Part shown: one piece after another, positions 26,032-35,176 of the stretch
Layout: each line of letters opens with the position of its first letter
How positions within the stretch are numbered: the first letter of the stretch is position 1
NCBI GenBank assembly: GCA_015075545.1
Contig: JABTUC010000007.1
Span: forward strand, 42,627 to 106,626
Length of the DNA: 64,000 nucleotides
From: Ideonella sp.
GTDB lineage: Bacteria > Pseudomonadota > Gammaproteobacteria > Burkholderiales > Burkholderiaceae_C
Direction of reading: 5' to 3'
Position numbers and translations under genes: made by a program
Notes under the pieces: model-generated
What the model saw: the letters and a program-made list of their open reading frames with translations, nothing else
Database searches by the model: none
What the model was told of the DNA's origin: nothing

Positions 26032-26721
26032 TCATTGGAGCTCGAACACGAGGGGCATCACCACCCAGAACGGCAGCGGCGTGCCGTTCTCGGTGTACGG
26101 TTTGAAGCGTGTGGCGCGCACGGTGGCCAGCGCCGATTCGTCGAGGCGGGCGAAGTCCGACGAGCGGATCACGCTCATCTGCTGCGGCGCGCCGCGTGCG
26201 TCGACCAGCACGCGCACGTGCACCTGGCCCTGCTCCTGCGCGCGGCGCGAGGCGAGCGGGTAGTTCAGCACCGGCGGCGTGAGGTACTCGACCGCGGTGA
26301 TCGCGATCGTGCGCGGCGCGGGCGGCGGTGGCGGCGCTGCGGCAACTACCGCCACCGGCTCGGGCGCCGGCGCGGGCGGCACGGGTTCGGGCGGCGGCTG
26401 CGGCGGCGGTGCGGGCGGCGCCACGAATACCGGTGTCACCGGCGTGGGCGCCGGCTCGCTGACGATCACCGGCTTGGGCTGCGGCTTCACCCTGGCCTTG
26501 GGCGGCGGCGGTGGGGGCGGGGGCAGTGGCGCCGGCGCGGGCGGCGCGATCCAATCGACCATGATCGGTGCCACGGCGCCGATCGCGCTGCGCACCGGCT
26601 CGAGCTGCAGCAAGGCCCAGACGAGCCCCACGTGCGCCGCCGCCGCGCCGAGCAGCAGCGCGCGCCGCGCGGCCGGGGGCAGGGCGTCGGGCGAGTGGCT
26701 GGGCAGTGGCGCGGTATGCAT
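26032..26721 (-). CDS. tonB: TonB energy transducer
   Basis: A 229-residue protein with an N-terminal membrane anchor (ALLLGAAAAHVGLVWALLQL). A long Pro-rich periplasmic spacer follows (PAPLPPPPPPPPKARVKPQP and PPPPPAPRTIAI), then a C-terminal TonB domain (VNYPLASRRAQEQG-like segment, VHVRVLVDARGAP, ALATVRATRFKPY). It transmits proton-motive energy from ExbBD to the outer-membrane receptor. It is the first gene of a five-gene minus-strand iron operon, and a Fur-box-like sequence lies about 65 bases upstream. Confidence 0.92.
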   Translation of the reverse strand: MHTAPLPSHSPDALPPAARRALLLGAAAAHVGLVWALLQLEPVRSAIGAVAPIMVDWIAPPAPAPLPPPPPPPPKARVKPQPKPVIVSEPAPTPVTPVFVAPPAPPPQPPPEPVPPAPAPEPVAVVAAAPPPPPAPRTIAITAVEYLTPPVLNYPLASRRAQEQGQVHVRVLVDARGAPQQMSVIRSSDFARLDESALATVRATRFKPYTENGTPLPFWVVMPLVFELQ

Positions 26722-26784
26722 GGCGGATCGTCACGACGGTGCCGTCTCGATCGAGCGGGCACCGTCGCCAGGCGAGATGATTCT

Positions 26785-26804
26785 AAATAGGAACTAGTCG
26801 CATT
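26785..26804 (-). promoter_or_regulatory. Candidate Fur box upstream of tonB
   Basis: On the minus strand the A/T-rich string reads AATGCGACTAGTTCCTATTT. This resembles betaproteobacterial Fur sites of the AATGCGAAT-N-TTCTCATTT type. It is the only A/T-rich patch in the region and fits iron repression of the operon. Confidence 0.5.
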
Positions 26805-26932
26805 AGCAATAGCGGAAACCAGACCGTGCGTCGGCACGAACCAAGCCGGCGCGATCGACCAGCCCGAGGGCATCACGATCGGCGAGTGCACAGTTGCTGG
26901 AGACACCGCCGAATCCCCGAAAGGAGTCCCCC

Positions 26933-27694
26933 ATGTCCAACGCGCAACACGGCGCAGGCCGCAAGGCCCGCGTGTTCATCACCGGCTCGGCCGACGGACT
27001 GGGCCATGCCGCTGCCACGACGCTGCTCGCGCAGGGTCACGACGTCGTGGTGCACGTCCGCTCGCAGGCCCGCCTGTCGGCCGTGAAAGGACTGGTGGAC
27101 GAGGGCGCTGTCGCCACGATCGGCGAGCTGTCGGACCTCGCGCAGATCCGCGACCTCGCCCGTCAGGTCAATGCCATCGGGCCGATGGATGCCGTCATCC
27201 ACAACGCGGGCGTCCTTTCGGGGGCGCAACTGCTGGTGGTCAACGTCGTCGCACCGTACCTGCTCACGGCACTGATCCGGCGCCCGAGGCGGCTAATCTA
27301 CCTGAGCAGCGGCATGCACCGAGGCGGTCACGCCAGCCTCGAGGGCATGGACTGGTCCGGCCGCGCGTCGACGGGCAGCTACTCCGACAGCAAGCTGTTC
27401 GTCACGGCGCTGGCGGCGGCCGTGGCGCGGCTGTGGCCCGATGTCCTCAGCAACGCCGTCGATCCGGGCTGGGTGCCCACGAGAATGGGCGGCGCGGGCG
27501 CGCCCGGCAACCTGCGGTTGGGGCATCTGACGCAGGAGTGGCTCGCCACCAGCGACGACGCGCAGGCGCTGACCAGCGGCGGGTACTGGCACCACCAGCG
27601 GCGCGAGCCGCCTCATGCCGCCGTCAACGACACCCGGTTCCAGGATCAGTTGCTGGCCGAGCTCGCGCGCGCCACCGGCACCGGGCTGGCCTGA
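26933..27694 (+). CDS. Short-chain dehydrogenase/reductase (SDR)
   Basis: A 253-residue SDR. It has the cofactor motif TGSADGLGHA near residue 17, NAG in VIHNAGVL, the catalytic Ser in IYLSSGMH, and YSDSK as the YxxxK pair. The strand after it (NAVDPGWVPTRMGG) is typical. The strong Shine-Dalgarno AAGGAG before ATG 26933 decides the start. The usual insert between NAG and the SSG strand is short here, so it may be an atypical or compact SDR. The substrate is unknown. It diverges from tonB. Confidence 0.88.
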   Translation: MSNAQHGAGRKARVFITGSADGLGHAAATTLLAQGHDVVVHVRSQARLSAVKGLVDEGAVATIGELSDLAQIRDLARQVNAIGPMDAVIHNAGVLSGAQLLVVNVVAPYLLTALIRRPRRLIYLSSGMHRGGHASLEGMDWSGRASTGSYSDSKLFVTALAAAVARLWPDVLSNAVDPGWVPTRMGGAGAPGNLRLGHLTQEWLATSDDAQALTSGGYWHHQRREPPHAAVNDTRFQDQLLAELARATGTGLA

Positions 27695-27755
27695 CGGCAC
27701 GCAAGGCGTCGCGCCCGAACGCATCGGCGGGCGGCCGCTCCACTCGACACGCGCG

Positions 27756-28982
27756 TCAGGTGGTCGCCGCTGCCGGCAGGCTGCGCAGCGCGCGCACCGG
27801 TGAGCCGCTGACCAACAGCGCCTGCAGTGCGAAGCCCGCGGCCGCCAGCACGACGCAAGCCGTTGCGCCCCACAGGCTGCCGACCAGCGCGCCGAGCGCG
27901 CCACCGAGCGGCCGCGCGCCGGCATTCACCGTGAGGAAGATCGCCGACACCTGCCCCAGCACGCGCGTGGGCACCAGCGTCTGGCGCAGCGTGGTGGTGC
28001 TGACCGTCCACACCAGCGGGCCGGCGCCGAACAGCGCGAACGACACCGCGGCCAGCCAGCCGTGCGGCCAGATCAGCGTCGCACACATCACCAGCGCAGC
28101 GAGCACCGACATCCACGGCCCGAGCAGCACCGCGGCGCCGAACGGCAGCGCGCGCATCACGCGCGTGGCCAGCACGGCACCCACCAGCATGCCCGCGCCG
28201 TAGCAGCCTAGCGTGAAGCCGACCGCGTCGGCGCTCAAGCCCAGCGTGCGCATCGCATGCGGCACGTAGGCCGCCTGCAGCACCAGCCACGAGAGGTTCC
28301 ACACCACCGCGGTCCACATCACCGGCCGCAGCAGCCGGTCGCGCCACACCAGCGCGGCGCCATGGCGCAACTCGTCGAGCACGTGGCGTTGAGGGCCGGC
28401 GCTGCGCGGCACCGCCGGCAGGCGCAGCAACAGCAGCAGCGCCAGCGCCGACAGCACCGTGGCGCTGGCGAATGCGGTGCCGGCGCCGGCCCACGTCACC
28501 AGCGCGCCGGCCAGCGCCGGGCCGGCGGCGAACGCGGCGCTGCGCGCCAGCTCGAGCCGCGCGTTGGCGCGCGCCATCGCGTGCGGTGGCACCAGCGACG
28601 GCACCAGCGCCGGCGCGGCGACCGTGAAGCCCACCGTGCCGGCGGCGCCGACGAAACCCAGCAGCGCCAGCGCCGCCAGCGAGATCGCGCCGCCGCCGAC
28701 CAGCCACCACAGCGCGAGCAGCGAGCACGCGCGCACGCCTTCGGCCAGCCAGAGCAGCCGCGAGCGCGACCAGCGGTCGGCCAGCACGCCCAGCGGAATC
28801 GACAGCAGCAGAAAGGGCAGCGTCTGCGCGCTCGACAGCAGGCCGATCTCGCCGGGGCCGGCGTGCAGCAGCATCACCGCGACGATCGGCACCGCGGCCA
28901 GGCTGATCTGCTCGGCCGACTGCGCGGCCAGGTTGCTCCACGACAGGGTGGTCAGCGCGCGTTGAGAGCTGTGCGACGTCAT
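27756..28982 (-). CDS. MFS transporter, EntS/MFS_3-like
   Basis: A 408-residue protein with twelve hydrophobic segments. The MFS motif A-like loop between helices 2 and 3 reads PLGVLADRWSRSRLLW. The sequence resembles the enterobactin-exporter/macrolide-efflux branch (LSWSNLAAQSAEQISLAAVPIVAV at the start). Its product is likely a proton-driven exporter of a small molecule. It lies 1.2 kb from the tonB operon, so siderophore export is possible, but no biosynthesis genes are seen. Confidence 0.85.
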   Translation of the reverse strand: MTSHSSQRALTTLSWSNLAAQSAEQISLAAVPIVAVMLLHAGPGEIGLLSSAQTLPFLLLSIPLGVLADRWSRSRLLWLAEGVRACSLLALWWLVGGGAISLAALALLGFVGAAGTVGFTVAAPALVPSLVPPHAMARANARLELARSAAFAAGPALAGALVTWAGAGTAFASATVLSALALLLLLRLPAVPRSAGPQRHVLDELRHGAALVWRDRLLRPVMWTAVVWNLSWLVLQAAYVPHAMRTLGLSADAVGFTLGCYGAGMLVGAVLATRVMRALPFGAAVLLGPWMSVLAALVMCATLIWPHGWLAAVSFALFGAGPLVWTVSTTTLRQTLVPTRVLGQVSAIFLTVNAGARPLGGALGALVGSLWGATACVVLAAAGFALQALLVSGSPVRALRSLPAAATT

Positions 28983-29203
28983 GCGCGCATCATGGCCGCG
29001 CCGGCCGGCCCGCGCCGGCCGGAATCGGACCCGTGTTCGGTCCGCGGATCGCGGCCTCGAAGAGCAGCGGGCTCAGATCAACAGGCTGGACTGCGCACGC
29101 GCGATGACTTCGACAGCATCGCGAAACCCGGCGGCGGCGTCGCCAAGGGCTGCTCTTCTGGGGTAGGCTGTGCTCTACACCCGAAGTCAGGGCGGAAACT
29201 TAG

Positions 29204-31462
29204 TTGGATACGACAAGGCGAATCTTCGTCGGCTCGGCAATAGTCGCCGCCGTCGCACAATTGACAGGTTGCGGAGGGGGCGGTGACAGCGGCGTATCCC
29301 CAGCGCCCAGTCCCGCACCCGCGCCAAGCCCCGCTCCGACCCCTGCGCCAAGCCCGGCGCCCATCATTGATGCCGTCACGCTCCGCATGGACGGCCTTGC
29401 TCGGAATACGGTGTGGCCGATCGCGAGCCCGCTCGCACTGCGGACTCTGCTGCCTTTGCAAATGGACTACGACAGTGTGCGCGGTAAATTGCTCGCCGCA
29501 GCGCTGGACAACAACAACATGCCGCAATTGCTGTGCCTGCTACCAAGCGACCTGAGCACAGTGTGGGCCCTGTCACTGCCCTCACACCCCACTGCACTGA
29601 CCGTCGCGGTCGATGGCTCGCGCGCCTACGTCGGCCTGCTCAATGGTCAGATCGTGCAGGTCGACCTCGCCACACGAACGGTTGCGGCGAGCTTTGCCAT
29701 CTCGGAGGGTGAAGGCACCAGCTATTTCCCGCTTTCGCTGGCGATCAGGCCCGGAGCGGTCGACACAGTGGCAATCTCGACCGGTTACGTCGACACCGCA
29801 AACCTCGTCAAGTTCCATCGACTGGGCATATGGCAGAACGGCTTACCCTGGCCACAGATCCTCGAAGTCGGCCCCTCGCTGAACAACCCGGCCGGTGCAG
29901 TCCGGTTCTCCGATGCGTCCACACTGATCACACTGAACACCGAGAGCTCGGACAACGCGGTGTTGAAGGTACTCGTGGGCGACCGCACCTTGACGGCACT
30001 CTTCCCCGGTGTGGAAGGGCGGGGCTTCAGCCAGAGCCTCGACATGCTCGGAACGGAGATCCTGCTACCCGCGGGCCTGCGCATTGATCCCGTTCAGTTG
30101 AAGACGACACGTTGGGTCGATGGCATCGGCGGCAGCTTTCTGGCGCTGCCGGATCTCGGAGAGCTGTGCGAGGTTCAACTGCGCAGAACGAATGCCATCG
30201 GAGGCTTCGAGCTGCGCGTGGTGACAACCGGCATCGCGCGTCAGGAACAGATCCGGCGCCTGCGCTTCGATCTGCCTACGTTGCAGCCCACAGACGGGCG
30301 ATCACCGGACCTCGTGAACTGGCAGGCTCTAGGGCGCGGGCGTGTCGCTGTTCATCTGTATGAAAGAGTCACTGGGCGCACCTTCCTGTTGGTGCTTGAT
30401 GTGGAGAGCGTTGCGCCACTGACGGCGCAATCCGCGCCAGTAACCCAGGGCGCCAGCCAGGGCATGCAGTTGACTGCGTTGAGTCACGCCATGAGCGGGC
30501 TCGCCTATGACGCAGAAGGGAACCGGCTCATCGCCAGCGTCGCCCCGTCGGCCGGTCCGACCGGGTGCGCGCTGGTGGTGATCGATCCTGCGTCTGGCGC
30601 CATCGAGGCGCGCTATCTCCTGTCCAGCCCTCCCGGATCGGTGTTCGTCTCGTCCACCGGCCGCGTGGCCTATGTCTGTCTGCCCCAGGAGCGCGCCTTG
30701 CAGCAGGTGCGGCTCGGTAGCTCGCCAGGGCTTGGCTGGAAGATCGGCGCCTTGTGGGACAGCGTGCTCGACGTCGCGATATCGCCGACAGATCATGAGA
30801 CCGTCGCTGTCACCATAGCGAGCCAGCGTGTGCTTTACCTATATACCGGCGGTGCAAGAGTGACCGCAATCGGGGAGAACTATCCAGACATCCGCTATGT
30901 CAGCAGCGTGGCGTTCACCGGAGCCAATTCGCTTGTCGTTGCGGACAGCTACACCACCAACCAAGACCTGCAGCATTACAGCATCACCAGCGGCACGATC
31001 ACTGAAACGGGGCGGGACAAGCTACCTGCGGCATTCCTCTTCAGCTTCGGACGCTACTTCGACGGCCTGATCTACACCTACAGGGAATGGGCCACGACGG
31101 ACACGGCGCAGGCTGGCGGTTGGATCCTCCCCCCCGAAACCATCTCGAGCCTGCAACAGATCGGCTACGTGTCCGCGCCCGCCTACGACAGCGTGGCGTT
31201 ATCCAGCAAGGTGAGCGGCGCGACCGTGCTCTCGAACCCGAACGGCGGCAGCCTGTCGTTTGATCGCCTCGCGCCCCGCGCAGTCTCTCCGCTCGGCGGA
31301 GATCTCGTGGGCACACGCCGCCTGGTGGTTCAGGACAGCGGATTTGCATCCATCCTGAACACGGCATTCAGAACTGTCATCGCTGGCACCAACCGATGGG
31401 CGACGCTCTGCACGCCGCCTGAAGCCACCGATGCAACGCTGTACATCGTGACCGATAGCTGA
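29204..31462 (+). CDS. Lipoprotein with beta-propeller-like repeats
   Basis: A 752-residue protein read from TTG 29204, with GGGCGGA upstream. The N-terminus (RRIFVGSAIVAAVAQLTGC) is a lipoprotein signal, followed by GGGGDSG and a Pro/Ala/Ser spacer. The body has repeated YVTN-like blades (LTVAVDGSRAYVGLLNGQIVQVDL, GSVFVSSTGRVAYVCLPQERAL). These suggest two propellers exposed at the cell surface or in the periplasm. No enzyme motif is visible. G+C is clearly lower than in flanking genes, which points to foreign origin or relaxed codon selection. Confidence 0.82.
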   Translation: MDTTRRIFVGSAIVAAVAQLTGCGGGGDSGVSPAPSPAPAPSPAPTPAPSPAPIIDAVTLRMDGLARNTVWPIASPLALRTLLPLQMDYDSVRGKLLAAALDNNNMPQLLCLLPSDLSTVWALSLPSHPTALTVAVDGSRAYVGLLNGQIVQVDLATRTVAASFAISEGEGTSYFPLSLAIRPGAVDTVAISTGYVDTANLVKFHRLGIWQNGLPWPQILEVGPSLNNPAGAVRFSDASTLITLNTESSDNAVLKVLVGDRTLTALFPGVEGRGFSQSLDMLGTEILLPAGLRIDPVQLKTTRWVDGIGGSFLALPDLGELCEVQLRRTNAIGGFELRVVTTGIARQEQIRRLRFDLPTLQPTDGRSPDLVNWQALGRGRVAVHLYERVTGRTFLLVLDVESVAPLTAQSAPVTQGASQGMQLTALSHAMSGLAYDAEGNRLIASVAPSAGPTGCALVVIDPASGAIEARYLLSSPPGSVFVSSTGRVAYVCLPQERALQQVRLGSSPGLGWKIGALWDSVLDVAISPTDHETVAVTIASQRVLYLYTGGARVTAIGENYPDIRYVSSVAFTGANSLVVADSYTTNQDLQHYSITSGTITETGRDKLPAAFLFSFGRYFDGLIYTYREWATTDTAQAGGWILPPETISSLQQIGYVSAPAYDSVALSSKVSGATVLSNPNGGSLSFDRLAPRAVSPLGGDLVGTRRLVVQDSGFASILNTAFRTVIAGTNRWATLCTPPEATDATLYIVTDS

Positions 31463-31602
31463 AGCTGATGGGTCCCGCTGCGGGTCGACCCCACGCAACG
31501 GTCTCCTGCCTTCACTCTGCTCATTGACGGCTTTCTGGAAGCGACTTCGCGGTCCTGACCGGCAGCAATGGGTCGCGAGTCGCCCGCCACGAGTTGTCGA
31601 TT

Positions 31603-32682
31603 TCAGCCCAATCCGGCTTCGGCGTGCACGCGCCGCGAATCGACGCCGAGCTTGGCGGCCGCGCCGAGGATCTCGTCCCACGTGGTGGCATCGACCGGCA
31701 CGCCGGCTGCCATGCGCCTGGCGCGCCACTCGCGCTCGGGGTCGCCGGCCAGCCGCACGCGGTCGAAGCCGGCGCGCGGCGGCGACGCGGTCACCCAGTC
31801 GACGAAGGTCAGCATCTCGGCCTCGTAGGCCGTGCGATCGCCGAGCTGTGCCGGGTCGATCAGCACCGTGAGCATGCCGTTGAGCACGCGCTTCTTGCTG
31901 CTGTCGTGCGTGTGCTGCGTGACGCCGGCGGCGAGCGCGCCGCCGAGCAGCTCGCACAGCACCGCCATGCCGTAGCCCTTGTGCGCGCCGAACGCGAGGA
32001 TGGCGCCGAACGGCTCGATCACCGAGTAGCGCGGGTCGGTGGTGGGCCGGCCCTGGTCGTCGATCAGGTGTTCCGGTGGTACGCGCTCGCCCTTGTTGTG
32101 CGCCACCCGCGTCTTGCCCTGTGCGATCACGCTGGTGGCGAAGTCGAGGATCAGCGGCGCGCGGCCCTTCAGCGGAATGCCGGCGGTGAACGGGTTGGTG
32201 CCGAAGCGCGCGTCCGAGCCGCCGTACGGCGCGACGATGCCGCGCGAGATCACGTTGACGAAGTGCAGCGACACCAGGCCCGCGGCCACCGCCTGCTCGG
32301 CCCACGCGCCGATGCGCCCGAGGTGGTGCGCGTTGCCCAGCGCCAGCACGCAGCAGCCGTGCGTGCGGGCGCGCTCGATGCCCAGCGCCATCGCCTCGCC
32401 GCCCACCACCTGGCCGAAGCCGGCGCAGCCGTCCAGGCGCAGCAGCGCGCCGGCGTCGAGCACGGTGCGCACGTGCGCGTTGGGCTGCAGGCCGCCTTCG
32501 AGGAACGACGCGGCGTAGCGCGGCAGCATGCCGATGCCGTGCGAGTCGTGGCCGGTGAGGTTGGCCTCGATCAGGTTGTCGCAGACGGCGTTCACTTCGG
32601 CTTCGCCGCTGCCGAAGCCGCGCACCAGCAAGCGCATGGCGCGGTGCAGGGCGTCGACGGCGATGAGGTGGTTGGCGCTCAT
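31603..32682 (-). CDS. Malate/L-lactate dehydrogenase-type (LDH2) oxidoreductase
   Basis: A 359-residue NAD(P)-dependent oxidoreductase of the LDH2/MDH2 family, which acts on 2-hydroxy acids, ureidoglycolate or imino acids. Family marks are ANLTGHDSHGIGMLPRY near residue 42, the GNAHHLGRIG stretch with its catalytic His, GGSDARFGTNPF, and AHKGYGMAVLCELLGG. ATG 32682 gives the usual length. The substrate cannot be told from context; the arginine-related genes 1.4 kb away might suggest an imino-acid reductase, but this is speculative. Confidence 0.88.
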   Translation of the reverse strand: MSANHLIAVDALHRAMRLLVRGFGSGEAEVNAVCDNLIEANLTGHDSHGIGMLPRYAASFLEGGLQPNAHVRTVLDAGALLRLDGCAGFGQVVGGEAMALGIERARTHGCCVLALGNAHHLGRIGAWAEQAVAAGLVSLHFVNVISRGIVAPYGGSDARFGTNPFTAGIPLKGRAPLILDFATSVIAQGKTRVAHNKGERVPPEHLIDDQGRPTTDPRYSVIEPFGAILAFGAHKGYGMAVLCELLGGALAAGVTQHTHDSSKKRVLNGMLTVLIDPAQLGDRTAYEAEMLTFVDWVTASPPRAGFDRVRLAGDPEREWRARRMAAGVPVDATTWDEILGAAAKLGVDSRRVHAEAGLG

Positions 32683-32946
32683 GGGCGGCTGGTTCGTTGG
32701 CCGGTCGGCACGACCCCGGCGATGCGGGCAGAGTAGCATCGCTCTCGCGGTGGCCGGCGTGGCAGCGCTTGCATCAGCGGGTGGTCGACGCGCCGCCGAC
32801 GGCCAGGGCAGCCTGCCCCCGATCGGCGGGGCTGCCACGGAAAAACCGCTGCATACCATGGTGGTAGCGCCCTTGCGCCGTATTTCACGGGGTCGGGCCG
32901 GCAAAGGTGTTGCAATTCGAACCTGGCCCCCGTGGCCCGGACCCAC

Positions 32947-33966
32947 ATGCCCGTCATCGCCATCGTCAATCGCAAGGGAGGGAGCGGCAAGAGCACCCTG
33001 GCCACGCATCTGGCGGCTTGGTGCGCGCACCAGGGGTTTCCGGTGCTGCTGGGCGACGCCGACTTCCAGCAGTCGTCGCACGCCTGGCTGCGCCAGCGCG
33101 GCGTGCAGAAGCTGGCCGCGGCGCCGAAGATCGCCGGCTGGTCGGTCGACCCGCGCAACATCCTGCGCACGCCGCCGGGCGTGACGCACGTGATCCTCGA
33201 TACGCCGGGCGGCCTCAAGGGCTACGACCTACTGCGCGTGGTGATGCTGGCCGACGCGGTGATCATGCCGCTGGCGCACTCGCTGTTCGACCGCGAGTCG
33301 GCCGCCGAGTGCTACACCGAGCTGCTGGCGCATCCACGGGTGGCGCGCGGCCGCTGCCGAATAGCCGCCGTCGGCATGCGGCTCGATGCGCGCACCAAGG
33401 CCGAGGCGGCGCTGCGCCAGTGGGCCGACGGTCTGCAGTTGCCGTTCCTGGGTGCATTGCGCGAGACGCAGACCTACGTCAAGTGCCTGGAGCACGGCCT
33501 CACGATCTTCGACATGCCGGCCGCCAAGGTCGAGGCCGATCTCGCGCAGTGGCGGCCGATCCTCGAGTTCGTCGAGCCGGTGCTGCGCGTGGCTGCCGAG
33601 CCCGAGGCCAAGCCGGCCAGCAACGTGCTGCCCAAGCCCGCGGCCAAGCCGGCGGTGCACAAGCCGTCGCGGCCGGTGCTGCCGCCGGGCTCGCTGCCCT
33701 CGGGCAGCCTGCGGCCGCAGGGCGTGAGCGCCGACGCCGAGCTGACGGCCGCGCGCACCGCGCCGGGCGCGCTCGAGCCGTTGCCGCAAACCGATGCACC
33801 GGCGATCAATGGCCACGAGCCGGTCAACGGCAAGCCGACCGAGGCGCCGAAGATCCAGCGTCTGGTGCCGGTGAGCCCGGTCGAAGAACTCGACAGCCAC
33901 TTCGGCGGCCTCACCACGCGCATCGGCCGCTGGCTCGAGTCGCTGTCGGTCAAGCGCGCGCGCTAG
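32947..33966 (+). CDS. Orphan ParA-family ATPase with Pro-rich C-terminal extension
   Basis: A 339-residue protein with the deviant Walker A motif KGGSGKST at residues 10-17 and a second motif at LGDADFQQS. A DTPGG loop follows at the Walker B position (VILDTPGGLKG). From about residue 215 the sequence becomes Pro/Ala/Lys-rich and ends in a short amphipathic helix (HFGGLTTRIGRWLESLSVKRAR), which may tether it to a membrane or partner. No parB gene is adjacent, so it is more likely to position a protein complex than a plasmid. A GTG at 32932 is an alternative start. Confidence 0.85.
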   Translation: MPVIAIVNRKGGSGKSTLATHLAAWCAHQGFPVLLGDADFQQSSHAWLRQRGVQKLAAAPKIAGWSVDPRNILRTPPGVTHVILDTPGGLKGYDLLRVVMLADAVIMPLAHSLFDRESAAECYTELLAHPRVARGRCRIAAVGMRLDARTKAEAALRQWADGLQLPFLGALRETQTYVKCLEHGLTIFDMPAAKVEADLAQWRPILEFVEPVLRVAAEPEAKPASNVLPKPAAKPAVHKPSRPVLPPGSLPSGSLRPQGVSADAELTAARTAPGALEPLPQTDAPAINGHEPVNGKPTEAPKIQRLVPVSPVEELDSHFGGLTTRIGRWLESLSVKRAR

Positions 33967-34030
33967 CCTTTCGCTTCGCGCAGGCCCGCGCCGCGGTTGC
34001 GCAGCCCTGCGTGCCGCCGGCCTTGCAGGG

Positions 34031-35176
34031 TCAGCCTGCGAAGCGCAGCGGCTGCAGTGCGGCCAGGTCGATGCCTTGCGCGAGCAGCGTTTCGGGTATC
34101 GCCGCGCGGCGCCACAACGCCGCCGCGAGTTCGGCCGCGCCGGCGGCGCTCTGGATGCCGTAGCCGCCCTGGCCGGCGAGCCAGAAGAAGCCATTGCATC
34201 GCGCGTCCCAGCCGATCACCAGCTCGCCGTCGGGCGCGAAGCTGCGCAGTCCGGCCCAGGTGCGTGCCGGCCGGCGGATGGTCAGCGTGGTGGCCGCCTC
34301 GATTGCCGCGATGCCGGTGGCGATGTCGAGCTCTTCGGGCATCACGTCGTGCGCCGCCACCGGGTCGGCGTTGGCGGGCGAGCCGAGCAAGGCGCCGGCG
34401 TCGGGCTTGAAGTACCAGCGCTCGCCAACGTCGGCCACCGTCGGCCAGCTGCGCGCATCGACGCCGGCCGGAGCGGCGAACGTGAAAGCGCTGCGTCGCC
34501 TGGGCTCGATGCCCAGCGGCTGCGCGCCGCAGCGATGCGCCACCTCGTCGGCCCACGCGCCGGCGGCGTTCACCAGCGTGCGCGCCGCGACGCGCCGGCC
34601 GTCGGCGAGCGCCACGTCCCATGCGCCCGCGGCGGGCTCGGCGCTGCGCAACTCGGCGTCGCACCACAGCGTGCCGCCGGCGCGCCTGAAGCCGCGCAAG
34701 AAACCCTGGTGCAGCGCGTGCACGTCGATGTCCATCGCATCGGCCTCGAGCACGCCACCGACCAGACCCTCGGCGCGCAGCACCGGCACGCGGCGCAGGC
34801 ATTGCGCGGCGTCGATGCGCTCGACCACCGAGCCGGTGGCGCGCAGTTCGCGCAGCATGGCGTCGAGCGCCGCCTCCTGCCCCTGCCAGCCGACGTACAG
34901 CGCGCCGCGCGCGCTCAGGATCGGCGTGTCGGCAAAGCCCGCGGGTGGTTGCTGGTAGAACGCGCGGCTGGCGCGGGTGAGCGCGCGCACCTGCGGCGGG
35001 CCGTAGCTCGCCATGAACATCGCCGCGCTGCGGCCTGTGCTGTGCATGCCGGGCTGGCTCTCGCGCTCGAGCAGCAGCACGCGCGCGTGCGGCGCCAGCG
35101 CGTGCGCGAACGACGCACCGGCGATGCCGGCGCCGACGACGACGGCGTCGAAGGCGGTGGCCTCGCTAGGCCGCAT
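34031..35176 (-). CDS. FAD-dependent D-amino acid dehydrogenase (DauA-like)
   Basis: A 381-residue flavoprotein of the DAO family. The dinucleotide motif VVGAGIAGASFA is at residues 12-23, and the C-terminal FAD motif is GFFWLAGQGGYGIQSA. The segment HSTGRSAAMFMASYGPPQVR closely follows D-arginine dehydrogenase of Pseudomonas (DauA), which oxidises D-Arg and other D-amino acids to 2-oxo acids. The gene overlaps the arginase gene by 11 bases, supporting a role in arginine metabolism. The substrate remains unproven. Confidence 0.85.
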   Translation of the reverse strand: MRPSEATAFDAVVVGAGIAGASFAHALAPHARVLLLERESQPGMHSTGRSAAMFMASYGPPQVRALTRASRAFYQQPPAGFADTPILSARGALYVGWQGQEAALDAMLRELRATGSVVERIDAAQCLRRVPVLRAEGLVGGVLEADAMDIDVHALHQGFLRGFRRAGGTLWCDAELRSAEPAAGAWDVALADGRRVAARTLVNAAGAWADEVAHRCGAQPLGIEPRRRSAFTFAAPAGVDARSWPTVADVGERWYFKPDAGALLGSPANADPVAAHDVMPEELDIATGIAAIEAATTLTIRRPARTWAGLRSFAPDGELVIGWDARCNGFFWLAGQGGYGIQSAAGAAELAAALWRRAAIPETLLAQGIDLAALQPLRFAG

